Assembly: GCA_017999985.1 (NCBI GenBank)
Contig: JAGNKU010000001.1
Span: 735,276 to 799,275, forward strand
From: Phycisphaerae bacterium
GTDB lineage: Bacteria > Planctomycetota > Phycisphaerae > UBA1845 > Fen-1342
Reading direction: 5' to 3'
DNA: 64,000 nt
Of this stretch, positions 41,399-52,655 are shown in pieces. The number at the start of each line of letters is the position of its first letter. The stretch's first letter is position 1. The notes under the pieces are model-generated. The model made no database searches, was not told the origin of the DNA, and worked only from the letters and a program-made list of their open reading frames with translations. The translations under genes and the position numbers were made by a program.

Positions 41399-42445
41399 CT
41401 ACCACGTCGGACGAAGCGCCTGTTCGAGCAGGATCTGGGCCGCTTCCGCGCTGCAACCCGGATGGCCTATCAAATCGAGATACGCCTGCACCACGGATAC
41501 CACCACCGCCCCACCGATGGTCGTGCTGCCTTGAAAGACACCAACGTCGTACGGCCGCAGGAGCAGCACATTGGCGCCGCTGCGCACCCGCTCCAGCGCC
41601 AGCGCCTGCACGACCGGGTCCGGATCTCCATCGATGTACGCCGATACGTGCTGGCAGCTCACCCCGGTTGCCCGGCGGGCCGCGGCCGCAAGACCCGTCA
41701 GGGCGTAGCGCACTCCCGACGCCGCACACGCTTCCACGAGTGCCGCCTCCGTCGCACCCGTGTCACCCGCTGAGTGGTACGCCGTTATGGAGCTGCGTCG
41801 TAACGAATGCTGGTCGGCCCAAGCCTCGAGCAGCGCCTCCGCATTCGTAAGCCGCAGGCCGTCCGAAGTCCGCCGCAGCCACTCGCGGTCGGCCAAGCAG
41901 CGGGTCACATTGACCGCGTGCCCCAAGCTGACGCCCGCCTGCACGGCCAGGTCGGTCAGTCGCCAAGGCCGCCGCGGTTCGAGCAGACACGCGCGCAGCA
42001 CCCGCGTGGCGCGCGGGCTGAACAGTGAGCGCTGCTCACGCCGCTGCGGCAGCGGGTTCGGCCGGCCCTCGCGGAGGATGCACACGTTGTCAAAACAGAG
42101 CCGCCCGTTGCCGGCCAGGTCCACGTACCCGACGTTGGCCGCCCGGCAGATGGCGGCGCCGGCGGGCGAGACGTATGGGGCGACGAACACCGGATAGGCC
42201 GTCGGAAACTCCTGTTGATACCGCAGCAACTGGTTCGTAGCGGCGCGTGCATGTCGCGGCTGTCCCGTCGTCCCTGACTCTACCACCAGAAGCCGCTCGA
42301 CTCCGGGCAACGTGATGCGCAGCAGCGCCTCCGGCGCGACGGAACCGGCGGTGTGTGACCGTTTGGCGAGCGTCACGACCTGCACGGCCGGGACTTCCGA
42401 CATCACGGCCAAGATGGCGTCGCGGACAGACGTAATCGACTGCAA
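41399..42445 (-). CDS. AbiEi-type winged-helix regulator (orphan type IV antitoxin-like)
   Basis: The 348-residue protein has an N-terminal nuclease-like fold region (YPVFVAPYVSPAGAAICR, then VGYVDLAGNGRLCFDNV and REGRPNP), a winged helix at about 145-200 (WRLTDLAVQAGVSLGHAVNV ... LADREWLRRT) and a C-terminal domain. This block order matches proteins annotated as AbiEi-family antitoxins of type IV systems. No AbiEii nucleotidyltransferase toxin adjoins it, so it may act as a stand-alone regulator. The start is uncertain: TTG at 42445 follows directly on an in-frame stop; the ATG at 42403 is the alternative. Neither has a good Shine-Dalgarno. Confidence 0.75.
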   Translation of the reverse strand: MQSITSVRDAILAVMSEVPAVQVVTLAKRSHTAGSVAPEALLRITLPGVERLLVVESGTTGQPRHARAATNQLLRYQQEFPTAYPVFVAPYVSPAGAAICRAANVGYVDLAGNGRLCFDNVCILREGRPNPLPQRREQRSLFSPRATRVLRACLLEPRRPWRLTDLAVQAGVSLGHAVNVTRCLADREWLRRTSDGLRLTNAEALLEAWADQHSLRRSSITAYHSAGDTGATEAALVEACAASGVRYALTGLAAAARRATGVSCQHVSAYIDGDPDPVVQALALERVRSGANVLLLRPYDVGVFQGSTTIGGAVVVSVVQAYLDLIGHPGCSAEAAQILLEQALRPTW

Positions 42446-42464
42446 ATTACACCATTTGAATCTA

Positions 42465-42482
42465 TTTCAGCTTATGCTGAAA
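42465..42482. promoter_or_regulatory. Palindromic operator candidate in an AT-rich leader
   Basis: TTTCAGC-TTAT-GCTGAAA is a perfect 7-bp palindrome 20 bases upstream of the AbiEi-like start, inside an AT-rich patch (42440-42530) that stands out from the GC-rich surroundings. A wHTH regulator commonly binds such a site to repress itself. A terminator for the upstream gene is less likely, as no T-run follows. Confidence 0.5.
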
Positions 42483-42529
42483 ATGACATAAAAATGAAAA
42501 TACTCCAGAAAACCAATAATGTAAATGCT

Positions 42530-43525
42530 TTAGACGCTTTCCAGAAATAGCCGTGGCCACGCGAAGTCGGAGAAGATCCCACCCGTGTGGATGAAGACTA
42601 CCGGCCGGTCGAAGCCGAACCGACGGCTGCGAATGCCGTCCAACAGAGCACAGAACGCCTTTCCCGTGTATACCGGATCTAGAACGATCGCCTCGGTGTG
42701 CGCCAGAAGCCGCAAGCCCTCGATCTCCGCCGGATATGGCACCGCGTAACCCTCTCCCACATACCCGTCGATGAACGCCAGCGCCCCCGCGTCGAACTGC
42801 ACCGGCAGGTCGTACCGCGCGACCGCCTCCTGGCAGAGCTCCGTCGCCTTCGCGGTGTGCTCCGCGACGTTGTCGCTTACTGGAACCGCCCAGAGCCGCC
42901 ACGAATCCAGCCGGTGCAGCATCCGGCCCAAGAGCAGCCCGGCGTACGTCGCGCCGGACGAGATCGCGACGAGGACGTCGCACTCGCCGATCCCCGCCGC
43001 CTGGAGCTGCTCGGCCAGCTCGCGCGCCGCGCGCAGGTAGCCCCAGCAGCCCAGCGGCTCCGACGACCCGGCCGGGGTGAACCGCGGCTTGCGACCGGCC
43101 GCTTTCAACTCGGCCAGCACGTCCGCGATGATCCGTTCGCGCTGGGCCGCGTACTCCGGGCGCGGGAACGAGCGCGTCTGCGCGCCAAACAACACATCCA
43201 GCAGGTGGTTGCCCTGCGGCAGCTCCGGCGCCGCTGGCCGAAACAGCAACACGGCCTGCATTCCTAGCCGCGCGCAGACCGCGGCGGTCGCGCGGCAGTG
43301 GTTGGACTGCGAGGTCCCCTCGGTCACCAGCGTGTCGCAGCCGCTCGCCAGCGCCTCGGCCGCGATGTATTCCAGCTTCCGCACCTTGTTGCCGGAGACC
43401 TCCAGCCCCGTGAGGTCATCGCGCTTTACCCAGACTTCCGCCCCGGCCAGCGCCGCGCCCAGGCGCTCCAGCCGCACCAGGGGCGTCGGGAGGTTGGCCA
43501 GCGGCACACGTTCCGGCTCAAACAT
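42530..43525 (-). CDS. PLP-dependent D-cysteine desulfhydrase / ACC-deaminase family protein
   Basis: A 331-residue fold-type II PLP enzyme (ATG at 43525 with GGAG 8 bases upstream; a GTG three codons earlier overlaps that site). The PLP lysine lies in GLEVSGNKVRKLEY near residue 48, followed by LVTEGTSQSNHCRATAA and the phosphate-binding ISSGATYAGLLLG. D-cysteine desulfhydrase (pyruvate, H2S, NH3 from D-Cys) and 1-aminocyclopropane-1-carboxylate deaminase share this frame and cannot be separated here by eye. D-cysteine desulfhydrase is the commoner function. Confidence 0.88.
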   Translation of the reverse strand: MFEPERVPLANLPTPLVRLERLGAALAGAEVWVKRDDLTGLEVSGNKVRKLEYIAAEALASGCDTLVTEGTSQSNHCRATAAVCARLGMQAVLLFRPAAPELPQGNHLLDVLFGAQTRSFPRPEYAAQRERIIADVLAELKAAGRKPRFTPAGSSEPLGCWGYLRAARELAEQLQAAGIGECDVLVAISSGATYAGLLLGRMLHRLDSWRLWAVPVSDNVAEHTAKATELCQEAVARYDLPVQFDAGALAFIDGYVGEGYAVPYPAEIEGLRLLAHTEAIVLDPVYTGKAFCALLDGIRSRRFGFDRPVVFIHTGGIFSDFAWPRLFLESV

Positions 43526-43599
43526 CACGCGCACTCCGTCACCCGTCCCCGCACGGCGTACTGTACCACAAGCGACGCGCGCACTTCAGTCCTCCCAAC

Positions 43600-43630
43600 T
43601 TGACGGCGCCCGCGGCGTATCGAGTACACT
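43600..43630 (+). promoter_or_regulatory. Possible promoter of the PAP2 gene
   Basis: TTGACG at 43600-43605 and TACACT at 43625-43630 match the boxes well, but the spacer is 19 bp. The start codon is at 43701 with AGGAGA 7 bases upstream. Confidence 0.4.
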
Positions 43631-43700
43631 GCGCTGCGTTCGGGTCAGGTAATGAAGCGCGCCGCGCGGTCGCGCGTTCACTCGCTTTAGGAGATACGCC

Positions 43701-44819
43701 GTGCGCCCTCATGCTCACCAAACGAAACACATGCCGCGAGAAGCTTGCGTGTTGCGCCGCGTCGCCTTCGTGCTCTGCCTTGGCGTTGGCTCTGGCTGTG
43801 CGACGACTTCCGCGCCGCCGGCCGGCGAGCTCACCGTCCGCGACGCCATTGAGCATTACAGCGCGCAGCGCGCGGACGCCGTGGCCCAATCTGCCGCGCG
43901 CGGTGCCGTGCAGCTTGTGCTGCACGCCGGCGGCGGCCGAGAAGGTCTGCTGGACTCGCCCGCGCCGCTCAACCTCGCGTGGCATGGCACACCAACTTCC
44001 GGCAGCAAGCCCTTCCTGCTGGGCACGTTCACTGAGCAGGATGCGTCCGCCGCCCAAGCAGCGCCAGCCGCCGCCAGCGGCGTCGCGCTCCCCCCGGAGG
44101 GCTACTGGCGCCGGGATGCCTGGCACCAAGCCAGCGACGAGTTCGTCGCCCTCGCCACCCACGACTTCTGGAAGGGCTTCAAAACCAGCTTCTGGGACCT
44201 CGAGAATGCCCTCGTCCTCACCGCCACCATGGGCGCCAGCGTCACGATTCGCGAGACCGGGGTGGATGACACCATCCGCAATCGCACGCATGGCAGCCAC
44301 GCGCTCGGTGACCTGGACGAGACCATCCAAATCCTCGGCCACCCCGGCACGCACTTCGCCGGCACCGGGGTGCTCTGGCTCACCAGCGCGCTAACCCAGG
44401 ACGTGCGCGAGCACGAGGTCGCCAAGGCCCTCACCCAGGCCCTGGCCGTCAACGGTGTGAGCACGCTGATCCTGAAGGGTGCGACCAACACACGCACGCC
44501 CGACGGCGAGCATTTCGGCTGGCCCAGCGGCCACGCATCGAGCGCGTTCACCGCCGCCGCCGTCCTCAACGAGTTCTACGGCCCCTGGGTCGGCGTGCCG
44601 TCGCTCGCGCTCGCCGGCCTCGTCGGGTTTCAGCGCCTCGACTCGCGCGTCCACGACTTCTCCGACGTGGTCTTCGGCAGCATGATGGGCTACATCATCG
44701 GCACGTCCATCGCCCGCGGCGAGAAGGCGCAGTTTCCTGAGATCTTCGGCATGCAGGTGATCCCGTACGTTGACCCGGAAACCGGTGCGTCGGGCCTTGC
44801 CCTGCTGAAGCAGTGGTGA
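43701..44819 (+). CDS. PAP2-superfamily acid phosphatase, probably exported
   Basis: A 372-residue protein with the three PAP2 signature pieces: KGATNTRTPDG (Kx6RP-like, RTP), WPSGHASSAF (PSGH) and RLDSRVHDFSD (Rx5Hx3D), all in the C-terminal half. The N-terminus has a hydrophobic segment (VAFVLCLGVGSGCATT) that resembles a lipoprotein signal, although the -3 position is atypical. AGGAGA precedes the GTG start. Such enzymes dephosphorylate lipid or undecaprenyl pyrophosphates or other phosphate esters at the envelope. The N-terminal 110 residues after the signal are unassigned. Confidence 0.88.
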   Translation: MRPHAHQTKHMPREACVLRRVAFVLCLGVGSGCATTSAPPAGELTVRDAIEHYSAQRADAVAQSAARGAVQLVLHAGGGREGLLDSPAPLNLAWHGTPTSGSKPFLLGTFTEQDASAAQAAPAAASGVALPPEGYWRRDAWHQASDEFVALATHDFWKGFKTSFWDLENALVLTATMGASVTIRETGVDDTIRNRTHGSHALGDLDETIQILGHPGTHFAGTGVLWLTSALTQDVREHEVAKALTQALAVNGVSTLILKGATNTRTPDGEHFGWPSGHASSAFTAAAVLNEFYGPWVGVPSLALAGLVGFQRLDSRVHDFSDVVFGSMMGYIIGTSIARGEKAQFPEIFGMQVIPYVDPETGASGLALLKQW

Positions 44820-44855
44820 GCCGTCCGGGCCAGCGCCCCCGAACTCTCCGCCGCG

Positions 44856-44861
44856 TATAAT
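44856..44861 (+). promoter_or_regulatory. -10 element upstream of the GNAT-truD-dnaA run
   Basis: A perfect TATAAT lies 30 bases before the GNAT start, with GGAGG in the resulting leader. No convincing -35 is seen at 17 bp. It may drive GNAT, truD and possibly dnaA, which follow with overlaps or short gaps. Confidence 0.45.
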
Positions 44862-44890
44862 CCCGCCACCGCCGTGGAGGACCGCGCGCC

Positions 44891-45472
44891 ATGCCGTTGG
44901 GCTGGGAAGGTCGGAAGATCCGCCTGGTGCCGCTCGAGCACGAGCTGCACTTCGACAATTGCGTCCGCTGGCTCAACGACCCAGTGGTCACCGCCTGGAC
45001 GCTCATTGGCGACTACCCGCTCACGCGCGTTGCCGAGGGAGACTTCTTCGACCGCGTCGCCCGCCAGAGCGACACCGACATCGTGTTCGCCATCGAGCTG
45101 CTCGCCGAGGAGCGCGAACACATCGGCGTCTGTGGGCTGCACAACGTCAACTATCGCCACGGCACCGGCGTGCTCGGGATCATCATCGGCCGACCACAGC
45201 TCTGGGGACGCGGACTCGGCTCCGATGCCATCGCGGTGATGACGCGCTATGCTTTTGACGTTGCCGGTCTGCGCCTCATTCTCTCCGAGGCCCTCGCCGA
45301 GAACGTGGCGTCAATCCGCGCACAGCTCAAATGCGGCTATCAACAGTTGGGCTGCATCCCGCAGCGCTACTGGAAGCGCGGCGCGTTCCGCGACGCCATT
45401 CAGTTCTGTCTGACGCGCGACGACTGGTCCCGCAGCCAAGCGCCCGCCGCCGCGGGAGCCTCCCATGCCTGA
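44891..45472 (+). CDS. GNAT-family N-acetyltransferase
   Basis: The 193-residue protein has the RimJ/RimL-like pattern: IRLVPLEHELHFDNCVRWLND, HIGVCGLHNVNYRHGTGVLGIIIG, then the acetyl-CoA loop PQLWGRGLGSDAIAVMTRYAF (Q/RxxGxG as WGRGLG) and NVASIRAQLKCGYQQLG. Its substrate is not predictable; relatives acetylate protein N-termini or antibiotics. The stop overlaps truD by 8 bp. Confidence 0.9.
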   Translation: MPLGWEGRKIRLVPLEHELHFDNCVRWLNDPVVTAWTLIGDYPLTRVAEGDFFDRVARQSDTDIVFAIELLAEEREHIGVCGLHNVNYRHGTGVLGIIIGRPQLWGRGLGSDAIAVMTRYAFDVAGLRLILSEALAENVASIRAQLKCGYQQLGCIPQRYWKRGAFRDAIQFCLTRDDWSRSQAPAAAGASHA

Positions 45473-46730
45473 CCTGCCGCGCCTGTTGTCCGACTTCGAA
45501 CCGCTGCCCGGCCTGATCAAGGCCGACTACGCCGACTTTGTTGTTGAGGAGATCCCGCTCTACCCGGCTGACGGGACGGGGACACACACGTATTTTCTGC
45601 TGGAAAAGACCGGCATTTCCACGTCGCAGGCCATCCACGACCTGGCCCGCGCGCTCAACGTTCGCCGCCACGAGATCGGCTTTGCCGGCCAGAAGGACTC
45701 CCGAGCGGTCACGCGGCAGTGGATGTCCATCGAGCATACGCCGCCGGAGCGCCTGACCGCGCTCGCCATCCCGCGCCTGCGCATCCTTGAGACCACGCGC
45801 CATGGCAACAAGCTCCGGCTCGGCCACCTGAAGGGCAACGCCTTCACCATCCGTGTGCGCCAGACCGAACCCCAGCGCCTGGCCCAGCTCCAGGATGCCC
45901 TGGCGCGCCTCGTCCGGGTTGGCGTGCCCAACTACTTTGGCACGCAGCGCTTCGGCTATCGCGGCGACACGTGGGCGGTCGGCCGCGCGATCGTGCGGCG
46001 CGACCTGCAGGGTGCGCTGGACCTCATCCTGGGCCGCCCGACCGAACACGACGTGGACGCCACGCGGCGGGCACGCGAACTGTACGACCGCGGAGAATAC
46101 TTACAGGCCGCTCGGGCGTGGCCGGCGCTGTTCCATACTGAGCGCCGGGCGCTGAAGGCGCTTGCCCAAGCCGGCGGCAAGCACCGGCGTGGCTTCGCCG
46201 CGATTGACCGGACCATGCGCACGTTCTATGTGTCGGCCTACCAGTCACACCTGTTCAACCAGGTCGTGGCCGCGCGATTGCCCACCGGCCTGGGGCAGCT
46301 CTGGCCTGGCGATCTCGCCTGGTTGCACGCCTCCGGCGCAGTGTTCCGCGTGGAGGACGTGGCCCTCGAGCAGCCGCGCGCCGACGCGGGCGACATCAGC
46401 CCGACGGGACCGCTCTTCGGCTACCGCATGACCGAGCCCTGCGGCCGCCCGGGCGAGCTGGAGGCCGCGCTGCTGGCCGGCGAAGGTCTTTCACGGGATG
46501 CCTTCCATGCTGGACCGCTGCGGATCAGTGGGGGTCGCCGGCCGTTGCGCTTTCGCCCGGAAGGTGCTCAGGTCTCGCTTGGCGCCGATGAGCGCGGCCC
46601 CTATCTTGAACTGCGGTTCGTGCTGCCACGCGGGTGTTATGCAACGGCGCTGCTGCGCGAGCTGTTCAGTGCGGCGCCCCCAGAGGCGTCCGATCCCGGG
46701 AACGCGGAAACGGAGGCCCTCGCGCCATAG
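45465..46730 (+). CDS. truD: tRNA pseudouridine(13) synthase TruD
   Basis: TruD converts U13 of tRNA-Glu to pseudouridine. The 421-residue protein has PADFVVEE-like ADYADFVVEEIPLY, the catalytic Asp block IGFAGQKDSRAVTRQWMSIE, NAFTIRVRQTEPQ, and VPNYFGTQRFGYRGDTWAVGRAIV (motif NYFG.QRFG). Length is slightly above the E. coli protein. It overlaps the GNAT gene at its start and ends 35 bp before dnaA. Confidence 0.95.
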   Translation: MPDLPRLLSDFEPLPGLIKADYADFVVEEIPLYPADGTGTHTYFLLEKTGISTSQAIHDLARALNVRRHEIGFAGQKDSRAVTRQWMSIEHTPPERLTALAIPRLRILETTRHGNKLRLGHLKGNAFTIRVRQTEPQRLAQLQDALARLVRVGVPNYFGTQRFGYRGDTWAVGRAIVRRDLQGALDLILGRPTEHDVDATRRARELYDRGEYLQAARAWPALFHTERRALKALAQAGGKHRRGFAAIDRTMRTFYVSAYQSHLFNQVVAARLPTGLGQLWPGDLAWLHASGAVFRVEDVALEQPRADAGDISPTGPLFGYRMTEPCGRPGELEAALLAGEGLSRDAFHAGPLRISGGRRPLRFRPEGAQVSLGADERGPYLELRFVLPRGCYATALLRELFSAAPPEASDPGNAETEALAP

Positions 46731-46765
46731 CGGGAGCGCTGGGCGCGCGGGTGGGCGAGCTTTGC

Positions 46766-48082
46766 ATGCCGAACGAGCCGGCTTTCGATTGGGGCCGTCT
46801 GCTTGATACGGTGCGGGATGATGAGCCCGACCTGTACCGGTCGTGGTTTGCCACGCTGCGCGCCACGCCGCCCGAGCGCGGCGAACTGGAGATCCAGGCG
46901 GACGACCCTTCGCAGGCTCACTATCTTGAGGACAAATGCCGCGACGCCTTCGTCAACGCGGCCATGAAGACGAGCGGCTACATGCTCGCGGTGCGCTTTG
47001 TCTGCCGCCAGGTGCCGCCGTCCGGCACCCTGACCGGCGCCCCGGCAGCCCTGACCCGTATCCGGCTCAGTGCTGACTACACGTTTGACCAGTTCGTCGT
47101 CGGCCCGTCGAATCGGCTGGCGCACGCCGCCTGCGGAGCCGTCTGCAACCAACTCGGCACGCTCTACAACCCACTTTTCGTTCACGGCGCTTCCGGGCTC
47201 GGCAAGACGCACCTCCTGCAGGCGACCTGTGGCGAGGTCCTGCAGCGCAACGGGAACCTCCAGGTGCTGTACGTAACCTGCGAGACGTTCGTCAATGACT
47301 TTGTGCAGGCAATCGCATCGGGGAAGCTCCAGCAGTTCCGCGAGGCTGCCCGGCGGGCCGACCTCCTCGCGATCGATGACATCCAATTCCTCGCGAACCG
47401 CGAATCCAGCCAGGAAGAACTGTTCCATACGTTCAACGTCCTTTACCAGAGCGGCAAGCAAATCGTCCTGTCAGCTGACTCGGCCCCCGCAGAGATCCCG
47501 ACGCTCGAAGACCGGCTGATGAGCCGCTTCAACTGGGGCCTCGTTGTCCAGATCGACCCACCCAACCGCGAGACCCGCCAGGCGATTCTGCACAAGAAGG
47601 CCCGCCTGCGCGGCGTCGAAATCCCTGACGAGGTAATCGACGTCATTGCTGAACACGTCCAAGCCAACATCCGCCTGCTCGAGGGCGCGCTCACGAAGCT
47701 CATTACCAGCACTCAGCTCGGCGGGAAGCCGCTGAACGTCGAGACCGCGCGCGAGGTGCTGTCCAGCTACGGCGGCCGGGAGCAGCGCCCGCTCCGCGTC
47801 AGCGAAATTCTCGAAGCCGTGTCCAGCCATTTCGGCATCCGCCTCCAGGACCTCCTCGGCCGCAAGCGCACACGCTCCATCAGCCAGCCGCGCCAGATCG
47901 CCATGTACCTGGCCCGCAAGCTGACGCCCCTGAGCCTTGAAGAGATCGGCATGCAGTTCGGTGGTCGCGATCACTCGACCGTCCTGCACGCAGAGCGCTC
48001 GATCGAAAACACGCGCGGCACCGACCGTGAACTGGCCACGGCCCTGTCACAACTGACCGGCCGTCTCCTGTCGCGCGGCTGA
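46766..48082 (+). CDS. dnaA: Chromosomal replication initiator DnaA
   Basis: I chose the ATG at 46766 for a 438-residue product; an open frame runs further up inside truD without a Shine-Dalgarno. Domain I is short. The linker is brief, and the AAA+ domain starts at YTFDQFVVGPSNRLAHAA with Walker A GASGLGKTHLL and Walker B LLAIDDIQFLA. Domain IV has the DnaA signature GGRDHSTVLHAERSIE. DnaA opens oriC. The order dnaA-dnaN-dciA-gyrB is the classical origin-proximal block, here joined upstream to truD rather than to rpmH-rnpA. Confidence 0.96.
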   Translation: MPNEPAFDWGRLLDTVRDDEPDLYRSWFATLRATPPERGELEIQADDPSQAHYLEDKCRDAFVNAAMKTSGYMLAVRFVCRQVPPSGTLTGAPAALTRIRLSADYTFDQFVVGPSNRLAHAACGAVCNQLGTLYNPLFVHGASGLGKTHLLQATCGEVLQRNGNLQVLYVTCETFVNDFVQAIASGKLQQFREAARRADLLAIDDIQFLANRESSQEELFHTFNVLYQSGKQIVLSADSAPAEIPTLEDRLMSRFNWGLVVQIDPPNRETRQAILHKKARLRGVEIPDEVIDVIAEHVQANIRLLEGALTKLITSTQLGGKPLNVETAREVLSSYGGREQRPLRVSEILEAVSSHFGIRLQDLLGRKRTRSISQPRQIAMYLARKLTPLSLEEIGMQFGGRDHSTVLHAERSIENTRGTDRELATALSQLTGRLLSRG

Positions 48083-48522
48083 CGAATGCTGCCCACCACG
48101 CACCGCGGCACCGTCGGCGACCCTCACGCAGCGCCCTGACTGTGCGGCCTGTCAGCCACCGCGACGCCACATTGCCAGCTCCCCGCACAGCCGTCCGTCG
48201 CGCAAAATGCGTCGGAACAATAACTTGCGCGTCACAATCGACCCAAGTGACAGATTTCACACAGCAGGAGATGAGGAAGATGAAGTACCTTCCTTTAACC
48301 ACCGTAATAACCCTGTCCCGGTCGCGTTGTCGCGCGGCCTACCCCGGCCTCCTTGGCCCGTGCAAAACTCCTCGATCTGCGCAACGCCTAGTAGCGGATG
48401 GCGCTTGGTTGGGTTAAATATAGGGGTGCGGCACATGCCTGGGGCTGACAGCTACAGCGCCCGGACTGGAAGCCGTGGTCCGCGTGGGCCCCGTGGCGCA
48501 AATGGATAGCGGGATTGCGATT
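48083..48522. other. dnaA-dnaN intergenic interval, candidate origin region
   Basis: This 440-bp gap has locally AT-richer stretches (about 48200-48320 and 48405-48425). I looked for TTATNCACA boxes on both strands and found only six-of-nine matches (for example TTTCACACA near 48257), so no box cluster supports an origin here. A TTAAATATAGG stretch near 48414 may hold the dnaN -10. One small open frame is listed separately. Confidence 0.5.
48280..48417 (+). CDS. Possible 45-residue small protein between dnaA and dnaN
   Basis: An ATG at 48280 lies 9 bases after AGGAG and opens a 45-codon frame (MKYLPLTTVITLSRSRCRAA at the start) ending at a TAA in the putative dnaN leader. It has a basic, weakly hydrophobic N-terminus. 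It is not rpmH or any small protein I know. It could be a leader peptide or chance. Confidence 0.25.
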   Translation: MKYLPLTTVITLSRSRCRAAYPGLLGPCKTPRSAQRLVADGAWLG

Positions 48523-49635
48523 ATGAAGACTCGATTGCCACGCCAGGAGTTCCTCGACGCACTCGGCGCCATCGCGGCCGTCGCAAGTGGTCGCACGACC
48601 AAACCGATCTTCGGCTGCGTCAAGGTTGTGACCGAGGCGGAGTCCATTGCACTGAGCGCCACCGATGGAGAGGTGGCCCTGCGCCTGGGTGTCGGGAGCT
48701 TCGCCGTTGAGGAGCCCGGCGAGGCGGTGGTGGCCGCTGACCGGCTGCTTGGGATCGTGCGCGAGATGCCTGACGCCGAGATCCAGCTTGACGTGGATGA
48801 ACGCTATTGTGTGGTGCGCGGCGCCGGCAGCGAGTTCAAGATCTTTGTGCAGCCGCCAGCGGATTTCCCGGCGATCCCGACGTTCGAGGACGAGCCGGAC
48901 TTGGTGATTGACGGCGGGCTATTGTGGCGGATGATCGGGTTGACGATCTATGCCGCGGCGCGCGAGACAAGCCGTTACGCGATCAATGGCGTGCTGTGGG
49001 AGAAGCATGGGAAGCGGTTGTATCTCGTGGCCACGGACGGGCGGCGGCTGGCGCGGGCCGGCGGGGGTATCCTGGAATCCGCGAGCGGCGATTTTGAAGC
49101 GATCGTCCCGGCGAAGGCGCTGAACGTCTTTGAGCGCGTCTTCGCGCCGGGCCGCGAGCAGCGCGACTGGGCCGTAGATATCAAGGTGACGCCGAACCAG
49201 CTCTTGCTGCGCAGTGGCGAGCGGGTGTTGTCGACCGTGCTGGTAGAGGGCAACTTCCCGAAGTATCAGGACGTGATCCCGCGGGAGAGCAGCAAGGTGG
49301 CACACGTCGACCGCGCCGAGTTGCACGGGGCAGTCAAGCGCGCCGCGCTGCTGACCAGCGATGAGGCCCGGGCCGTGAAGATGACCTTCGACGGCGACCG
49401 GTTGACGATCACCGCGCAGTCACCCGAGCAGGGTGAGGCGCGCGTCGAACTCCCCATGGAGCTGGAGGGCGAGCGCGTCGAGATCGCGTTCAACCCGGCG
49501 TTCGTCAATGATGCGCTCAAAGCGCTGACCTGCGACCGCGTGCGCATTGAGTTACAGGACGGTTTTCGGCCTGGGATTCTCTGCGGCGAGGACAAGAATG
49601 AGTTCCTGTACGTGGTCATGCCTGTTTCCCTGTGA
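48523..49635 (+). CDS. dnaN: DNA polymerase III beta subunit (sliding clamp)
   Basis: DnaN is the ring-shaped processivity clamp. The 370-residue product (ATG at 48523; ATG at 48502 is an in-frame alternative) has the three repeated clamp folds: LGAIAAVASGRTTKPIFGCVKV at the start, RYAINGVLWEKHGKRLYLVATDGRRLA in the middle, and the C-terminal FLYVVMPVSL, matching the family's conserved Y.VMP.R/L end. A 440-bp gap separates it from dnaA. Confidence 0.96.
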   Translation: MKTRLPRQEFLDALGAIAAVASGRTTKPIFGCVKVVTEAESIALSATDGEVALRLGVGSFAVEEPGEAVVAADRLLGIVREMPDAEIQLDVDERYCVVRGAGSEFKIFVQPPADFPAIPTFEDEPDLVIDGGLLWRMIGLTIYAAARETSRYAINGVLWEKHGKRLYLVATDGRRLARAGGGILESASGDFEAIVPAKALNVFERVFAPGREQRDWAVDIKVTPNQLLLRSGERVLSTVLVEGNFPKYQDVIPRESSKVAHVDRAELHGAVKRAALLTSDEARAVKMTFDGDRLTITAQSPEQGEARVELPMELEGERVEIAFNPAFVNDALKALTCDRVRIELQDGFRPGILCGEDKNEFLYVVMPVSL

Positions 49636-49665
49636 CGGGCCGGGGAGCGTGCTGAGGCTGCCGTC

Positions 49666-50070
49666 GTGAACGTGGAGCAATACGAGGCGCTGCGGGCCAA
49701 TCGCTATCGCCGGTGCCCGCGGAAGCTGAGCGAGCTGCCGCCGCGCGGGCCGCGGCGTGTGCGGCCGGCGGGGCTCACGCCGCTGGGCCACGTTGTCGCC
49801 GAGGCCGCCGAGCTGCTGCGCCGGCGCGAGGTCACGGAGGCGGCTTGGCTGCGGGTGGTTCCCGCGGCGTGGTCGCCGGCGACGCGGGTGCTGGGCTTGG
49901 CGTCCGCCAGGCGCGATACGGCGACGATCGCCGTCAGCAGCTCAAGCCTGCTCTTTGAGCTCCGTCGGCGGCAAGCGCGCCTGGAACGGGACTTGGCCCG
50001 CCTGGCACCGGGGATTCGGCACCTGCAGTTTGTGCTGGATGGCGGCAGCGCACCGGAGAGCGCAGGTTAG
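49666..50070 (+). CDS. dciA: DciA-like helicase-loading protein (DUF721)
   Basis: The 134-residue product (GTG at 49666) has the DUF721/KH-like core: LGHVVAEAAELLRR, VVPAAWSPATRVLGLASARRDTATIAVSSSSLLFELRRR and IRHLQFVLD. In bacteria without DnaC this protein loads the replicative helicase, and its gene commonly sits by dnaN, recF or gyrB as here. The basic N-terminus (YRRCPRKLSELPPRGPRRVR) could contact DNA. recF, often found at this place, is absent. Confidence 0.8.
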   Translation: MNVEQYEALRANRYRRCPRKLSELPPRGPRRVRPAGLTPLGHVVAEAAELLRRREVTEAAWLRVVPAAWSPATRVLGLASARRDTATIAVSSSSLLFELRRRQARLERDLARLAPGIRHLQFVLDGGSAPESAG

Positions 50071-52542
<2,472 letters not shown>

Positions 52543-52590
52543 GCGCCGCGGCCGGCGCCGGCGCATCGAGGCACGTTTATCCCAAGCCGA

Positions 52591-52596
52591 TATAAT
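52591..52596 (+). promoter_or_regulatory. -10 element of the NUDIX-M50 pair
   Basis: A perfect TATAAT at 52591-52596 predicts transcription starting near 52603, which would leave the GTG at 52602 out of the mRNA and favours the start at 52656. The -35 region is weak. Confidence 0.45.
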
Positions 52597-52655
52597 CCGA
52601 GGTGCTGGGCCGGCGCCGTCGGCCCGATAACAGCGGACCCGCGTGGCGGACTCCT

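Noticed and set aside
48083-48522. Confirmed oriC with DnaA boxes
   Set aside because: Only six-of-nine matches to the box consensus were found, so position alone does not support the call.
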